From contig VWZL01001370.1 in NCBI GenBank assembly GCA_013396915.1, positions 20,707 through 84,706 on the forward strand: a stretch of DNA of 64,000 nt, in the 5' to 3' direction. The notes beneath the pieces are model-generated. The model worked only from the letters and a program-made list of their open reading frames with translations. It was not told where the DNA came from and made no database searches. Positions 1 through 19,113 of this stretch are shown piece after piece (the first letter of the stretch is position 1; each line of letters starts with the position of its first letter). The DNA comes from Stercorarius parasiticus. Taxonomy: Eukaryota > Chordata > Aves > Charadriiformes > Stercorariidae. Position numbers and translations under genes: made by a program.

Positions 1-2459
1 CCTTCCAGCCCAAACCATTCTGTGAGTCTATAATGAAGTGAGGAGGCTGCCATTTGCCAGGGAGCAGCTTACAACTCCCATCAACTGCATCAGCTTTTAA
101 CTCTGTTCTACCAAAGCAAAAGCTTCCTGTGCCCAACCTTGTAATTAACCCATAGTGGAAGGGTGTGAAGCTTTGGCTGCTTTCAAAAAATTACAGAATT
201 TAAATTAAAAAGAGAGAGAAGCATGCTATAGCTTGGAGGTGAAGGTCTGTCTCATTCTACCTGCCAGCTATTTACACTGGTTGCTGTTGGAATCTTTATG
301 GCATAATGAATACGAAACACCAAAAAAAAGGAGGAAAAAAAAGTAGATAAGGGATTTTAGAAGTGAGCACAGACCTACCCAAGCTGTTAAAGAAGTTACA
401 GCTAGTCTTCTCTTTAAATGAAAGTCTTTCATCTAGCCCAGAAACCTACTCTGTAGGGTGTTTCTTTTATTTTGGACTTCCACAGCTATTATGGCAGTAG
501 GAAAGGCCCCAGGACAGGTGCTGGAAGCCATACGCTTGCTTCAGCAACAGGCTGGAGAGAGGCAAAAAAAAAAAATAATTTAAAAGAGCTACACAATGAA
601 ATCATCCACCCTGTCTCCATCTAGGTGGGTGGATAACAGCTGGCTGCAGGAAAGAAGCATGCTGAATGTAACAGGAGCAGGATCTGACAAGGAAAAAAAC
701 CCAAACTCCTACTCTTATTCCAAATGCAATCCTCAGAATAAACCCTTGACAAATAAAATACAGAAATTAAAATCGTGGGCCACTTAAGTAACTGCTTTGC
801 TGTTACAGCTGCATATTTTTCTGGACTCTGTGGTCCTGCATGATCATCTCTGCCTTGAACTTGAGCACCAGAGCTTCGAAACACCAAAGTCTGGCAACAG
901 AGCGTGACCCTCACCATGGCAGGGTGATACTTTGACTTGATTTGGTCTTGGTCTGATCTAACGTTTCTGCAAGGTTGTCCCTGGATTTGGTGACAGCAGC
1001 CAGGGCTGCAAAGGAGCCACAAGAACGATTGACGGCTTTTCCCCCCCAAACACCAGCCTACGCTGTTAAGTCACAGAAGCCTGCCCAGGGCTCGGGTGCG
1101 TGGGCATCCCAAACCCACCTAAATGTGGGCCACCGCCCTCCCACCACCAGCCCCATGGTGTCCTAGCAGCCCCTTCCCACCTTTCCAGCTGAAAGAAAAG
1201 CCTGTCATGGCACTGAGCTGGCTGAAAACTTGGAAGGAAAAAACCAATGTTTGAGGCAGCAGAGGTCACACAGACACACGAGCCTGCGCGGGGGCAGGGG
1301 GAAGACACCAGCAGCATCAGCACTACCGGAGCCTTTGGGCAAGGTCACCTCTACTTGTCACCAAACCACAGCCAAGCTAACCTGTAAGGTGTACAACCCA
1401 TCACTGCTCTTCACATATAGGGAGATAATAATTACAAAAAGCCTTAATCACACCAAACCTTCTTTTTTTCCACCTTTAACCCTCCCTCCCCCTCCCACAC
1501 TGAGCACTTTGCAGCTTTTGCTTTCATTTTTAAAGGCAGTGATCCCGGTCTCCTCAGAGGTGGGGGAGCTCTTGGCTTCACCAGCCTTTGCCACGTACAT
1601 TAGTTATTGTTGTGGGCTTCAAAGGCCGGACAGACCTGCGAGAGCACAGGTCCATCTCACAGCTCGAAGTTTACGCCGTGGGAACGTTGCCAAAACAAAG
1701 TATAAAGGGAAACAAGATTAAAAGGCAAGAGAGACATTCAGGAAGAAAGGCAGCACGGACACTGCTTCAAGGTCCCCCCTCTTGGCTCCCCACCCATTTT
1801 AAGAGCTCATCCTGTTAGCAAACATTAAATGCAATCAGACAACACTAAAAATCCATAATGGGTCATTTTCCTACTTGCGATTTGCAGGAGCGGATTGCAC
1901 TGTCTGTCCTGAGGTGGTTTTTAATGAACAGCACAGCTCGTCTGTAAGTGGCTTGGGTTCCCTCTCCGTTCCACAAAAACACGTGAAGTATCTAATGGAG
2001 GGGCTTAATTGAGGTTGAGGTACATAATGCTGTTTTCTTTGATGGCTGTTATCCAAGTGAGAAAAGGAAAGTGTTTTAAGATACACGAAAATGCTTTTAT
2101 GGCCCCAAAATAAGTCCTCCTGTTGTGTAGCGTCGCCAAAACAAAACAAGTTCCTTTCCACAGGGAGGACTGCCAGAGTGAAGCAAGTGCCTTTCCACAG
2201 GGATGACTTAATCCAATATACCCACCATCAGCATTGACAAAATCTCTATCAAGGTGCTTAAATCTCTGCATCAGGGGATATGAAAAAAAATACACCTGAC
2301 CCACAACAGCATCAAGTAGCTTGGGGCCAGTCTTACTGTGACTCACGGGCTTCTGATGGTTCCTGTCCCCAGCTTGCTGCCAGAGCCCAAAACACCACCG
2401 TGGTGCTGCCTACCTTAAGTCCCGAAGGCTGCAGGAGACCAGGCCACATCCTCTTGGTT
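1..2459. other. Intergenic DNA downstream of GLCCI1, left part
   Basis: No exon, RNA gene or repeat that I recognise. Open frames of up to about 163 codons occur on both strands, for example 1230-1721 plus and 621-1049 minus. Their translations show no known domain and no splice context. In mammals the neighbour on the 3' side of GLCCI1 is ICA1 in convergent orientation, but I see no ICA1 C-terminal coding sequence here, so any such gene would lie outside the window. A short near-repeat around the words cctttccacaggga occurs at about 2152-2167 and 2190-2204. Confidence 0.6.
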
Positions 2460-4120
2460 TGCAATGAGGAGGAAGAAACCTCTCCCGATCATCAGAGATG
2501 GTGGAAAGGCGACTCCCACGCAGGAGGGGCAGGCAGAGCCTGTGCTTATCGGGTTGGGGGATGGAGACTCCCACGATAGTGAAGGCTGGGAGCTGGTGAC
2601 TTCTGGCACCAGGAGAACGGCTCCTACTCCACCTGCAGATCTGCATCTACAGAACTGGGCCAGTGCCCTGGTGGCAGGCAGGGGGCTGGGAGCTGTGTCC
2701 CACGAAGTCCCTGCACCTGCCAAGCCTGAGCCGTGCAGCAGTTCCAGGAGGGAGCAGCAACTGACAGGAGTGGGCAACTCTCTGCAGCCAACACAACCTG
2801 GCATCTAGGGAGGTCTGCAGCTTGCTGGGGACTTGGATCCGGGATGTTATGGAGACACTGCTGAGACCTGTCCAGTCATGTGACAAAGTGGTGGTCCAGG
2901 TTTGGCAAACAAAGGCTGCAGGGTGATGTGGTCAAGATAGACTTCAGAGGTGACAAAATAGGGGCTTACCCCCAGTGAGCCCAAATAAGCAAAGTGCTGA
3001 GACAACAGCACTGCGGGGAGCTCTCCTAGAGTTTCTGGGAGATCGGGGTGGCTCCCTGAAGGGGCCGTGTGCTCACACAGGCAGCCTGGAGAGTGAACAG
3101 GAGGAATGAGCGGGCTGCATGCAGGTGCAAGGCACCATCTCACTGCGATCAGAGTTGTGGTGGGACAGCTTACACAACTGGTGCGCTGCCATGGCTGAAT
3201 ATAGGTTCTTTAGGTAGGACTGGGCAGGATGGTGAGGAGGTGAAGCTGCCCTTTGCATGGGAAGGCGTGAATGGGATGAGTGCTGACCCAGCTGAGAGCT
3301 CATGGGTGAGGATTAGAGGGCAGGCCAACATGGGTGACATTGTGGTGAGTGTCTGCTACAAGACCACCTGATCACGAGGCAGTAGATGAGACCTTCTTCA
3401 GAAAACCGGAAGAAGCCTCACATTCACAGGCCCTGTTCCCTGGGGGCCTTGAACCACCCCGAGATCTGCTGGAGGGACAACACAGTAGGACATAAACAAT
3501 CCAGGAGGTTTCTGCAGTACCCTGGTAACTTCCTGACGCAGTCAGTCAAGGAGCTGGTGAGGGGAGATGTTCAGCTAGATCTCATACCTACAAAGAACAA
3601 CTGGTCAGGAACATGAAGGTTGGGAGCAGCCTTGGACGAAGTTAACACAAGATGGTAAAGTTTAGGATCCTGAGAGGAAGGGGGAAATGGAAAAAGCAGG
3701 ATCACAACCGTGGACTTTAGGATACCCAACTTTGGCCCCTTCAGGGACCTGCTTGGAAGAATCCCATGGGATACAGCCCTGGAAAGGAGTCCAGGAGACC
3801 TGGTTATTTTCAAGGATCACCTGCTCTAAGCTCCATCCTTCCTCTCTGCCCAGCACTGTGGAAAGCTCAGAGGGGAATCTTATCCATGTGGATCAATATT
3901 TGAAATGGGAGGAAAAGGAACAGTGTCAAAAAAGATGGAGCCAGACTTTTCTCAGTGGTGCCCAGAGACAATGGGCACAAACTGAAATACAGGAAATTCC
4001 ATTCAAGTACCAAATTACTTTTTTTTACTGTGAGTGTGGTCAAACACTGGAACAGGTTGCCCAGGGAGGTTGTGGAGTCTCTGCCTCCCTGGAGCAACCT
4101 GCTCCAGCTGACATTTCTGT
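2460..4120 (+). mobile_element. CR1 LINE, plus strand, internally deleted and decayed
   Basis: Three blocks read in CR1 order on the plus strand. Block 1, about 2464-2880, resembles the 5' part of CR1 ORF1, with an open frame of 114 codons rich in Pro, Ser and Glu; it then runs into the start of the ORF1 esterase-like region and loses similarity. Block 2, about 3060-3845, resembles the region from the ORF2 endonuclease to the linker before the reverse transcriptase; its translation includes CWRDNTVGHKQSRRFL and then, with stops and frame changes, the LDFRRADFGLFRDLLGR-like stretch. Block 3, about 3850-4120, is the end of ORF2, including VVKHWNRLPREVV. The reverse transcriptase core is missing between blocks 2 and 3, and most of the ORF1 esterase core is missing between blocks 1 and 2. 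The usual 3' terminal octamer repeats are not seen. Family assignment rests on remembered CR1 sequence; the outer limits are approximate. Confidence 0.85.
2464..2808 (+). pseudogene. CR1 ORF1 remnant, 114 codons
   Basis: An open frame inside the CR1 copy, rich in charged, Pro and Ser residues. Segments such as PTPPADLHLQNWASALVAG match what I recall of the N-terminal part of CR1 ORF1. A complete CR1 ORF1 protein is much longer and goes on into an esterase-like nucleic-acid-binding domain. Here the frame stops at the position where the GDSL-like motif of that domain begins: the sequence reads VGNSLQPT, so the Asp of GDSL is Asn. The element is otherwise broken, so I treat this as a dead fragment and not a gene. 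Confidence 0.6.
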
Positions 4121-7100
4121 CAATTACGGCACTTATGATCAAAAGGGTTACATCCACAAATTGACTTTCCACATGGAGAATATTCTTACAACTCTATTTA
4201 ACGGTCCTTAATCCTGAAGGCACATAAATCTTTAGATGTTTGGTTTCCCTCAGTGCATTTCCACAGGCACCACAGGGCAGCTACGCAAGTACCAAAGACC
4301 CCAGGCTGCTGGGGTGCCCCACACCGAAGTGCTCACAGGATTCCCAAACAAGTGGTTTTTTTCTCGAGCATCTAGTTTGTTGTCCAGTCTAGTAGGTACA
4401 ACAAGTTCTCACCAATACAAACGCAAATCATGTTACAGTGCTGCGTTCAACAGCCTTTGAGTTAGGATGCCACCACAAAAAGACAGATTGCAATCTATAG
4501 ATGGCCTGTTTTGGAGAACGAATGAAATTTATCCAGGCTTACTCTTCTTTGCAGTATTAAGGCATCCACTGTCTTCCCAACCCAAAGAGCATCCTGTACG
4601 TACAAATGCGCACATATAAGATTACTCTCATTTCAGGTACAGGTAAGGCCTAGGCTGCCTTTGTTTTCCTATTGCTTTGAAGGTAAAAGACCTACTACCA
4701 CCATCTTTTTTTTTTCCCCCAAGGGTTTATGTATTCCCCTCCAGAAGAGGGTCAACCCAGAAAGTTCTCCCTAGAGCGAAGCAGGTTTCTTAGGTACGGA
4801 ACTCCGAAAGTGTCTAAGCTGTCTCCTTGGCATTTTTCACTGGAACAGACAACACTCATGTCCACCATTGCACCCAACCTCATTTCATGGACAAGAGCCC
4901 CTGAATGAGGTGGCAATCCTTAACACACACACACACATACCCCATTCAAAATAAAACCACACAGTGAAAGCCTACAGTATGGTACCATCTCTGCATTGTC
5001 ACAGAGGTGTAAGACTACACCTAAAACTTACTTTTGTTTCAGCAACTGACACTGAAATGCTGAATGTTTTTCAGAGTGTTTTCAGGAGGTACAAGGAATT
5101 AGAATCCACAGGAATCACAAAAGCAGTCAAGCTTTTTTTTTTTTTTTCTTATTTCCTAAAAGCAAGGTTTAGTTTCTAAAGGCAACACCTATACTTTTTT
5201 ATTTTTTCACAAGAATGAGTTCTACCTTGCCCGTGTAACAAGCCCAAAGATACCACCAGTCTTGTGGAAAGGGAGGCTGTTACTCCCCGAGGAACCTCTG
5301 TGTCACAGAGATAGGGCAGGACTAGACATTTTTATCCAAATAGAAATCAGATAGGAGTAATTGCATCACCCAGCCTTTTGGCACCAAATCTTAACAGGGA
5401 GTCGAGTTTTAGTTTTCTCCTCCTTGGAGAAAGAACTTCCACAAAAATCTCAAGAGCTCTCAGATCTCATGTCCTCCTGCAGTAAGCTGGTAGACAACCA
5501 GAATTAGTTAACATGACTGTGCTGCCTAGCCGTCTGGATTTAGATAACGCTGTTTACTTACAGCTTATTTGGAGAAGCAGAAGTAAAAACAAGGGTACAA
5601 GAAATAGATTGCCATGGGTATTACTGAACATACATCGCCCTGAGCAAACCCTGTTTCTCAACCAGCAGCTGTACAAATCACTGCAAAGCTCAACCACACA
5701 CTTCACTATGCACATACACCCCTCAAAAAGGTTAAAAAAATCCCCAGAACTTATTTCTCTACAGGCACAGTTATTAGTCTAATTGTGCTTCATTAAAAAG
5801 CTCAGTCTCTAATTCAAGACAGGAAAAAAAAATAAAAAGAGATTACACAACTTCCTCTTCTCCCAGGTTTCCAGCTCCTCTGTGTGTGACTTTACAAGCT
5901 ACAGCTCAAGGCAGCCAATTTAACATCAGAACTTGTTACAACCTGAGATAAAATTTCACGTTCTTCTTAAAAAAGGGGGTCATCTCTCTATCCAGCTCCA
6001 TTCGACTGCTGTTCTTTCTTGTTGTCAGTTGAATTAGCAGTTTAATCTGCATTTTCACCTACCTCCAATGTGGTCTTTACTGAAGAAACACTCTACCTTC
6101 TCAATCAGCGTTTTCCTACCAGCCCCACTTGAGTGACACGTTATTTCTGTAACCGATTGCACTCCAAAAAGACACCGCCTACTCCCCGATTTCTTGCCAC
6201 CTCTCCAAAATTACGGTGTTATTGAGGAGGTGACAGAAATCAAAACTACTATAGAACTACTCAACCACCTCTGCTTTACTGGAGACTTCGCTCATCTGTC
6301 ACACAAACCAAAATTTCAGAAGCCAAAAATTATCTTCAAAGAGCTATTCCACACATTTTTTTTAAAAAAGTGTTAATTCTCTAGTTAAAAATATTGGCGG
6401 CACACTACTTTTTTAGTGAGGCAAGAATACTTAAGGTAGTTACAAACCCCTACCTCTTCTAAGTCAACCAAAATGTAAAAGACCCCCAAAAAATGATGAG
6501 TTAGTAAGGCTTATAAAAACATCTTCTTGAGCGCATCCTTTGTAAAATCATCTCATTTTAAACGTTCCAGTACTTGAAAAAAAACACCTTTGCAAGTTGG
6601 CCCAGTACTTAATTACCCGTGGTGCTAAAATAAAAACGTTATTTCTAGTATAAATTCATCTAGCTTCATTTTCTTCCTGCATGAGTTTAGTATTCCATGC
6701 CTGCTAAATTTAAGTAGCTTGTTACTAAGTATTTCCTATGTAGGTATTTACTAACTGGAATTAAGTCACTCTTCGACCATCAAGTTAAACACGTTGTGTT
6801 CCTACAAAACCTTGCTGTGTGTTTTTTCCAGTACCTCACTCATTCCTACAGCTCTTCCCTGAGCCTTCTCCAGCCCTTTACAGTCTCTCCTGATCTAGAT
6901 AGTTTTCCAGGACTTGTTACACTAATACAAAGAGACAAGATACACATACTTTAAACCGCATCACAATCTTTGATCGAACAGCTTCTTTTAGCCAAGCACC
7001 AACTCTGAATAGCTGTACATGTACATCCCAGTAACAGATGGACTTTTCCCAGCTTTCGCTCACTTTTTCCTTGCATTTAGGTTGTGGAAACACATTGCAG

Positions 7101-8920
7101 GAACCACGGTTATTTCCTCCCAGTTGTGTAGCTTCAAATTTGGATTTGCATAGCTGTATTTTGCAAAGCCAGCCAGGCTGCTTTACAACAGTAATTGATT
7201 TATACTTCTACCAGTCATCTGTCATCTTCAAGCTGCTTGGATTTTACCTCAAGTAGCAGATGAAGGTATCAATCCATTGCCATCGAGTAAGGCCAGGAGC
7301 TAGATTGCTAAGCCTCAGTGGCCTTCGCTCGCAACTGCAATGTCAGCCAACATCTCTAATCCCTTCCATTTCTTGTGTTTATTTTGTATTACTCCAGGCT
7401 TATGTTTAAATACTGTGAAGATATGGAGACTCTACCCTTGGGCCAGTATCTGGCCCTTCCCAAGAACTGATTTCTCAGGAAGCCATAAATCATCGCTCTG
7501 ACAGCACCCTGCTTCCTAAAACAAACCGGTCACTATCCATTGTCCCCTATCCCCAGCGTAGATAGCCACGGGCTCCCCTTACACAGCCCAGTGTCCTGCC
7601 GTCTCCAGTCTCTGAAAAGTCCATTTTCTAAAGCCATGAATTGCTAGGAAATGCAAGATTCAAGTTGAGGAACATCTTTTAGTCACAAAGCAGGGACGCA
7701 AAGCAGAATTATTTCATTAGCTCTCTACTCTCAGCACTTTTCGGACTGCTTGTCTTGGCTTTGAGGAAGACATCCGCAGTGAATTACAACAAGCACATGA
7801 CTTCAAAGGGTGGCTTATGTGGAAGCAACACGTTACCACAACCGTAACTAACCAGGCGAGGCCTCGGTTCACGGGGATGGTGAAAAAGTTACATGTGGTA
7901 CAAGTTGCATCACGGCCTTTCGGGGCAAGCCACACGCTTTTGTCGAAGTAATTTTTGAGTACAGAGTGCCCTCCCACACGAGGACAGCCCGAAACTGCTG
8001 CAGCCAAATCCATGTAGAGGACGAGGCAGTCACAAGGCTTTTACCCAGCACACCCTACAAGCCGATGACAAAATGGCTGAAAGCAACCCATTTCTGACTG
8101 AAGGACATCAAGCATTTTCATAGCAGGGTGGGATACGACACCCTTTGAGGCTCCAGACTTTCAGCACTTCCAGTTAATGCTTTTACCATAGTCACATCAA
8201 AACCTTGTAATCTTTAGGATGCTGAAAACTTGTATTTCCACTTACTGATAATAAGCACTAAACCATCCTTGCTGGTTATTGCCATAGTGCTCTTCAGTAA
8301 ACACTGACTTTGGAGGATTTACATGCATTTAAATATTCTTCTTCTTTCTTCCTCCCTCCTCCTCACCCCCCATCTGGAAAGAATTATTCTGCAAGTCAAA
8401 TGACAATCACTTGACTCATACAAAACAACATGAAACCAAGACTGTCAGTAGATTTATACCACATCCTTTAGGGGTTTAGCTTAGTTTCACATAGTGAAAC
8501 ATCTAATGGCTTTCATAAATTCCAACAGATAACTTGAAATTAGCCATACCACAAACACAGCAGCGGATACACAGTTTCCAATAATGCCTAACTCATTATT
8601 TTTTTTCTATGCTCTGAAGAAAGAAAAACCTCATTATGTGAAGAAATAAAATATGCTATTTTTAAGTATATTTAAGCATTCAGCTATTTTTAGATTATTT
8701 TCCCCTTCCTAGAACAGTGTTATGCAAAAAACAATAGATAAGAGATTATCTTGTTCTAGAAGACATAGCACACTAGTCATAAAGATACATGGCTGAGATT
8801 ATTCTAGATGTAAATTTGGAACAATATTAAACTGTAATCTCATTCTGTGGTGTTTCATACGCTGTTTCCGAAACAAATAAATGAACCACTGCTCATGTGT
8901 GTCGTCCCCACCACTTTTCT
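4121..8920. other. Intergenic DNA downstream of GLCCI1, right part
   Basis: AT-rich DNA between the CR1 copy and the GLCCI1 polyadenylation site. Apart from an (AC)7 run at 4923-4936 and a probable ancient CR1 trace at 6750-6895, I recognise nothing. No open frame exceeds about 100 codons, and none shows known domains or splice signals in register. Confidence 0.6.
6750..6895 (-). mobile_element. Possible ancient CR1 fragment, antisense
   Basis: The plus strand reads cattcctacagctcttccct followed by gagccttctccag. This resembles the antisense of the CR1 reverse transcriptase C-terminal region, which encodes a LERVQRRA-type sequence, as seen in old reptile and bird copies. Similarity is patchy and I judged it by eye, so the family and limits are uncertain. 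Confidence 0.35.
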
Positions 8921-8946
8921 TTTTTTTTTTAACTATAATTTTTATT
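8911..8946 (-). terminator. GLCCI1: GLCCI1 polyadenylation signal and cleavage region
   Basis: On the minus strand a canonical AATAAA hexamer lies at 8941-8946 (tttatt on the plus strand). It is followed by an A-rich stretch to about 8919, then a G/U-rich stretch (GTGGTGGGGACGAC on the minus strand, about 8900-8913). Hexamer, 10-30 nt spacing and G/U-rich downstream element is the standard vertebrate polyadenylation layout. Cleavage is expected at about 8915-8930. Other minus-strand AATAAA hexamers occur inside the 3' UTR near 9954, 10118 and 10584 and could give shorter isoforms. Confidence 0.65.
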
Positions 8947-9075
8947 TAAATAAGACACAGGAACTTCTATACCGAAAAAAATACAAAACAAAAGCCACAC
9001 ATTTCCTTGTGTAAAGCAATATTGTGTGATAACTTGAATACTGTTCAGCAGTGTGGCTAGAAATAACAGTACAAC

Positions 9076-9083
9076 TATGTACA
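9076..9083 (-). promoter_or_regulatory. Candidate Pumilio-binding site in the 3' UTR
   Basis: Minus-strand TGTACATA fits the PUM1/2 consensus TGTA-N-ATA. It lies about 135 nt upstream of the proposed AATAAA. An octamer like this also arises by chance, so the call rests on motif match alone. Confidence 0.25.
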
Positions 9084-11000
9084 AAACTTTAAACAATATT
9101 TGACAAATTTCTACAGCTGGATGTAGAATACAATTGAGATAAACAACTGCTGGGAAATTTACATGGCAAAGCATTAGCTTTAACACATTTGGTTCAAAAC
9201 CTTCAAATCTGCTAAGAACAAATGTGCAATTTAATTAATATTTAGTTTCTCGTGGAAAAAAATAAAAAGAACACATAATGGCATTGCAAATATTGTACAG
9301 AGTTCATCAATGATCTAAAACCCACTCATCATATTCCCTGGTAACCTAACACCAATAACTGAGACTACGATTTCTTATCTGGACATAACCAGAGCATAAA
9401 AAGGTCATCATACTGCAATGTTAATCTAGAAAGAAAAATATTAAAAAGGAATCGATACTTACATCACGACTATTTTCTCCCCTTTATCTTCAGTCTATAA
9501 AATATATAGTGTTTTCACCTAGGCCTGAGATTAGTAGGGTTAAAGATGGCTGTTGTGTTTCAAGAAGGTTTTTCACATGAAAACGGCGAGAGACAGACCT
9601 CTCTCTCCTTCTGTGTTTTCTGCAAGGGGAGTCAAAAAGCAGTGACTGTTTTATAGGCTGCAAATTCCACATTGTAAGATAGTACTAACAAAACCTCAGC
9701 AATAAAAAGGGAACGATGCTTTATCTCCAAAGAAAGCACATATTTAGGGAGTAGTTATTGGTGGCTCACTCTCACCCCCCCCCAATCTCATCTTCAAAAG
9801 AGGAAAAAAACATAATGCAGCAAGTTTAAACGCTCAGTAGCTGCAGGCTACTAATCTCTTCAATTCCTGGAAAAGGTGAACCTTATTCTCTTAGGAGCAG
9901 ACAGCATAAATGTAGTTCCACTGAGCTGAAAGCAATGGAGCAAGAACATCAAGTTTATTTCGCCTTTGGGGTCCTCTTTGTACCACAGGAAATTATCTCT
10001 GAAAGCAACGCTCCTCTTGTTCCAGTACAACAGAAGAGCACTGCTAACCCGTTCTTGCCGTGTACTATTTTGAGAAAGTGTCCAGCCTGCAAAACCAGGA
10101 TTATTTTACAAGGATTTGTTTTTATTCACACTTAAGGAGGGGGGAAAACACACTTTTACACACACAATTTAAGTAACTGAAAGTTATGGGAGAAGCTTTG
10201 ATTAAGTAACATGAACTTAAAACTATTGTTTTCCCCACCCCTCTTAGAACACCCACTTGCTACTTTTGGACTTTAATCCAAACACAATTACTCACTACAT
10301 AAATAAAATGCTGCTCATCTAACACTGCTTGACAAAATCTGAAAACCTATTTCCAACCAGCAAATGAATGAATATTTCCAAAAGAGAAACTAAACATTAA
10401 TTTGACTTTTAGACGGTAACAGTAGCATTTCACATCCTTAACTGCCAACAAAAACATGAGAGGAAATCCCCATCACCCCCTGTGAAACCTGAAAGAATTT
10501 CTGTCCTTGAACAAAAACATTCTTGTCTTTCAAAATCCTCTCACACACAACGTGGAATGTTTCTCATGTATACAGCCTAGTACTGAACACTTTATTTGCA
10601 ACAGTTTAACAGTCATTAACTGAGCAACACCTGAAACCTTTAAATGCCACATTTTTACATATATTGAAATGACAGTAAATGCAACAGTTGTTTTACTTGT
10701 AAGCACATGACAAAGTGATATACATCACAGATTTGCTGGTTCTCCTCATGTTCACCCATGTCCAGGGTCATCGTTCACCTGGATCTGAATGCACTTATTC
10801 CAAGAAAGTGGAATGTAATGAGGAAATATTAATGCATAAAATAAGGAAAGGCAAAAGAGCGATGTTCCCTCTTTAGCTTTGTAGCTGTAAAATATTTTAT
10901 ATCCCAATATGATATACATTCCAAGTTACCTGAGTTTACACTTCGAGAGAAGTACCTGAAGCTAGGCCATAGGGTGGGCACTGTGCAACTGTTGTGGCCA

Positions 11001-11018
11001 TTTTTTTTTTTTTTTTTT
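11001..11018. repeat. T18 homopolymer (A18 in the GLCCI1 transcript)
   Basis: Eighteen consecutive T on the plus strand, inside the 3' UTR about 450 nt after the stop codon. As an A-run in the mRNA it could cause internal oligo-dT priming and give a false short 3' end in cDNA data. Confidence 0.9.
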
Positions 11019-11465
11019 GCATTGTGTGTATTACAGAAGTTAGAAACATAAACACCTGGATCAATTGTAAACATAATCCTGAAGTACAGTATTTTCCATA
11101 GGACACAACACAGCAAGACATTTTCTATTCAGACAGGCAACTTTTTTTTTTATATATATATAGAGCTTATTTATACTGTAGAATTTGAAACAGAACACAG
11201 GACACAGTACTAATCTGGTCAAACATACTATGAAATGCATAGTCTCCACTTAAAACGCTTAATGATATATGGATTCTGCAGGCATTACTGCTTTCTCACA
11301 AAAAATGCTGAATATGAATTCTGTCCCTGCCAAGAACAGCGTTGAGATATTTTTTTTCCGAATGCTGCTAAGTATTCCATGTTGTTCTGAAAGGTTGCCA
11401 CCTCATGCAGATGTATCTGAACTATTAGATCCTTGTTTCAGGGCAGAGGCCTGCTCCACCTTGCT

Positions 11466-19113
<7,648 letters not shown>

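Larger units (their letters stand above)
8925..11465 (-). other. GLCCI1: GLCCI1 3' UTR
   Basis: The stretch from the stop codon to the inferred cleavage region is about 2.5 kb. It is AT-rich and without introns that I can see. It carries an 18-T run on the plus strand at 11001-11018 (poly-A in the transcript) and one Pumilio-type octamer, TGTACATA on the minus strand at 9076-9083. The left limit depends on the polyadenylation call at 8941-8946. Short open frames here have no recognisable products. Confidence 0.65.

Noticed and set aside
621..1049. 142-codon minus-strand open frame in the left flank
   Set aside because: The translation looks random, with Cys/Ser-rich runs and no domain. It would fall beyond the GLCCI1 polyadenylation site with no promoter or exon signals of its own.
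1230..1721. 163-codon plus-strand open frame in the left flank
   Set aside because: Low-complexity, Pro/Leu-rich translation with no recognisable family, no splice context and no supporting signals.
3687..4211. 174-codon plus-strand open frame, the longest in the window
   Set aside because: It lies entirely in the CR1 copy, crosses the internal deletion and mixes reading frames, so it is a repeat-derived artefact.
1..8920. 3' end of ICA1, the mammalian convergent neighbour
   Set aside because: No translation in any frame resembles the ICA1 C-terminus, and no coding exon is visible. The neighbour is probably further to the left.
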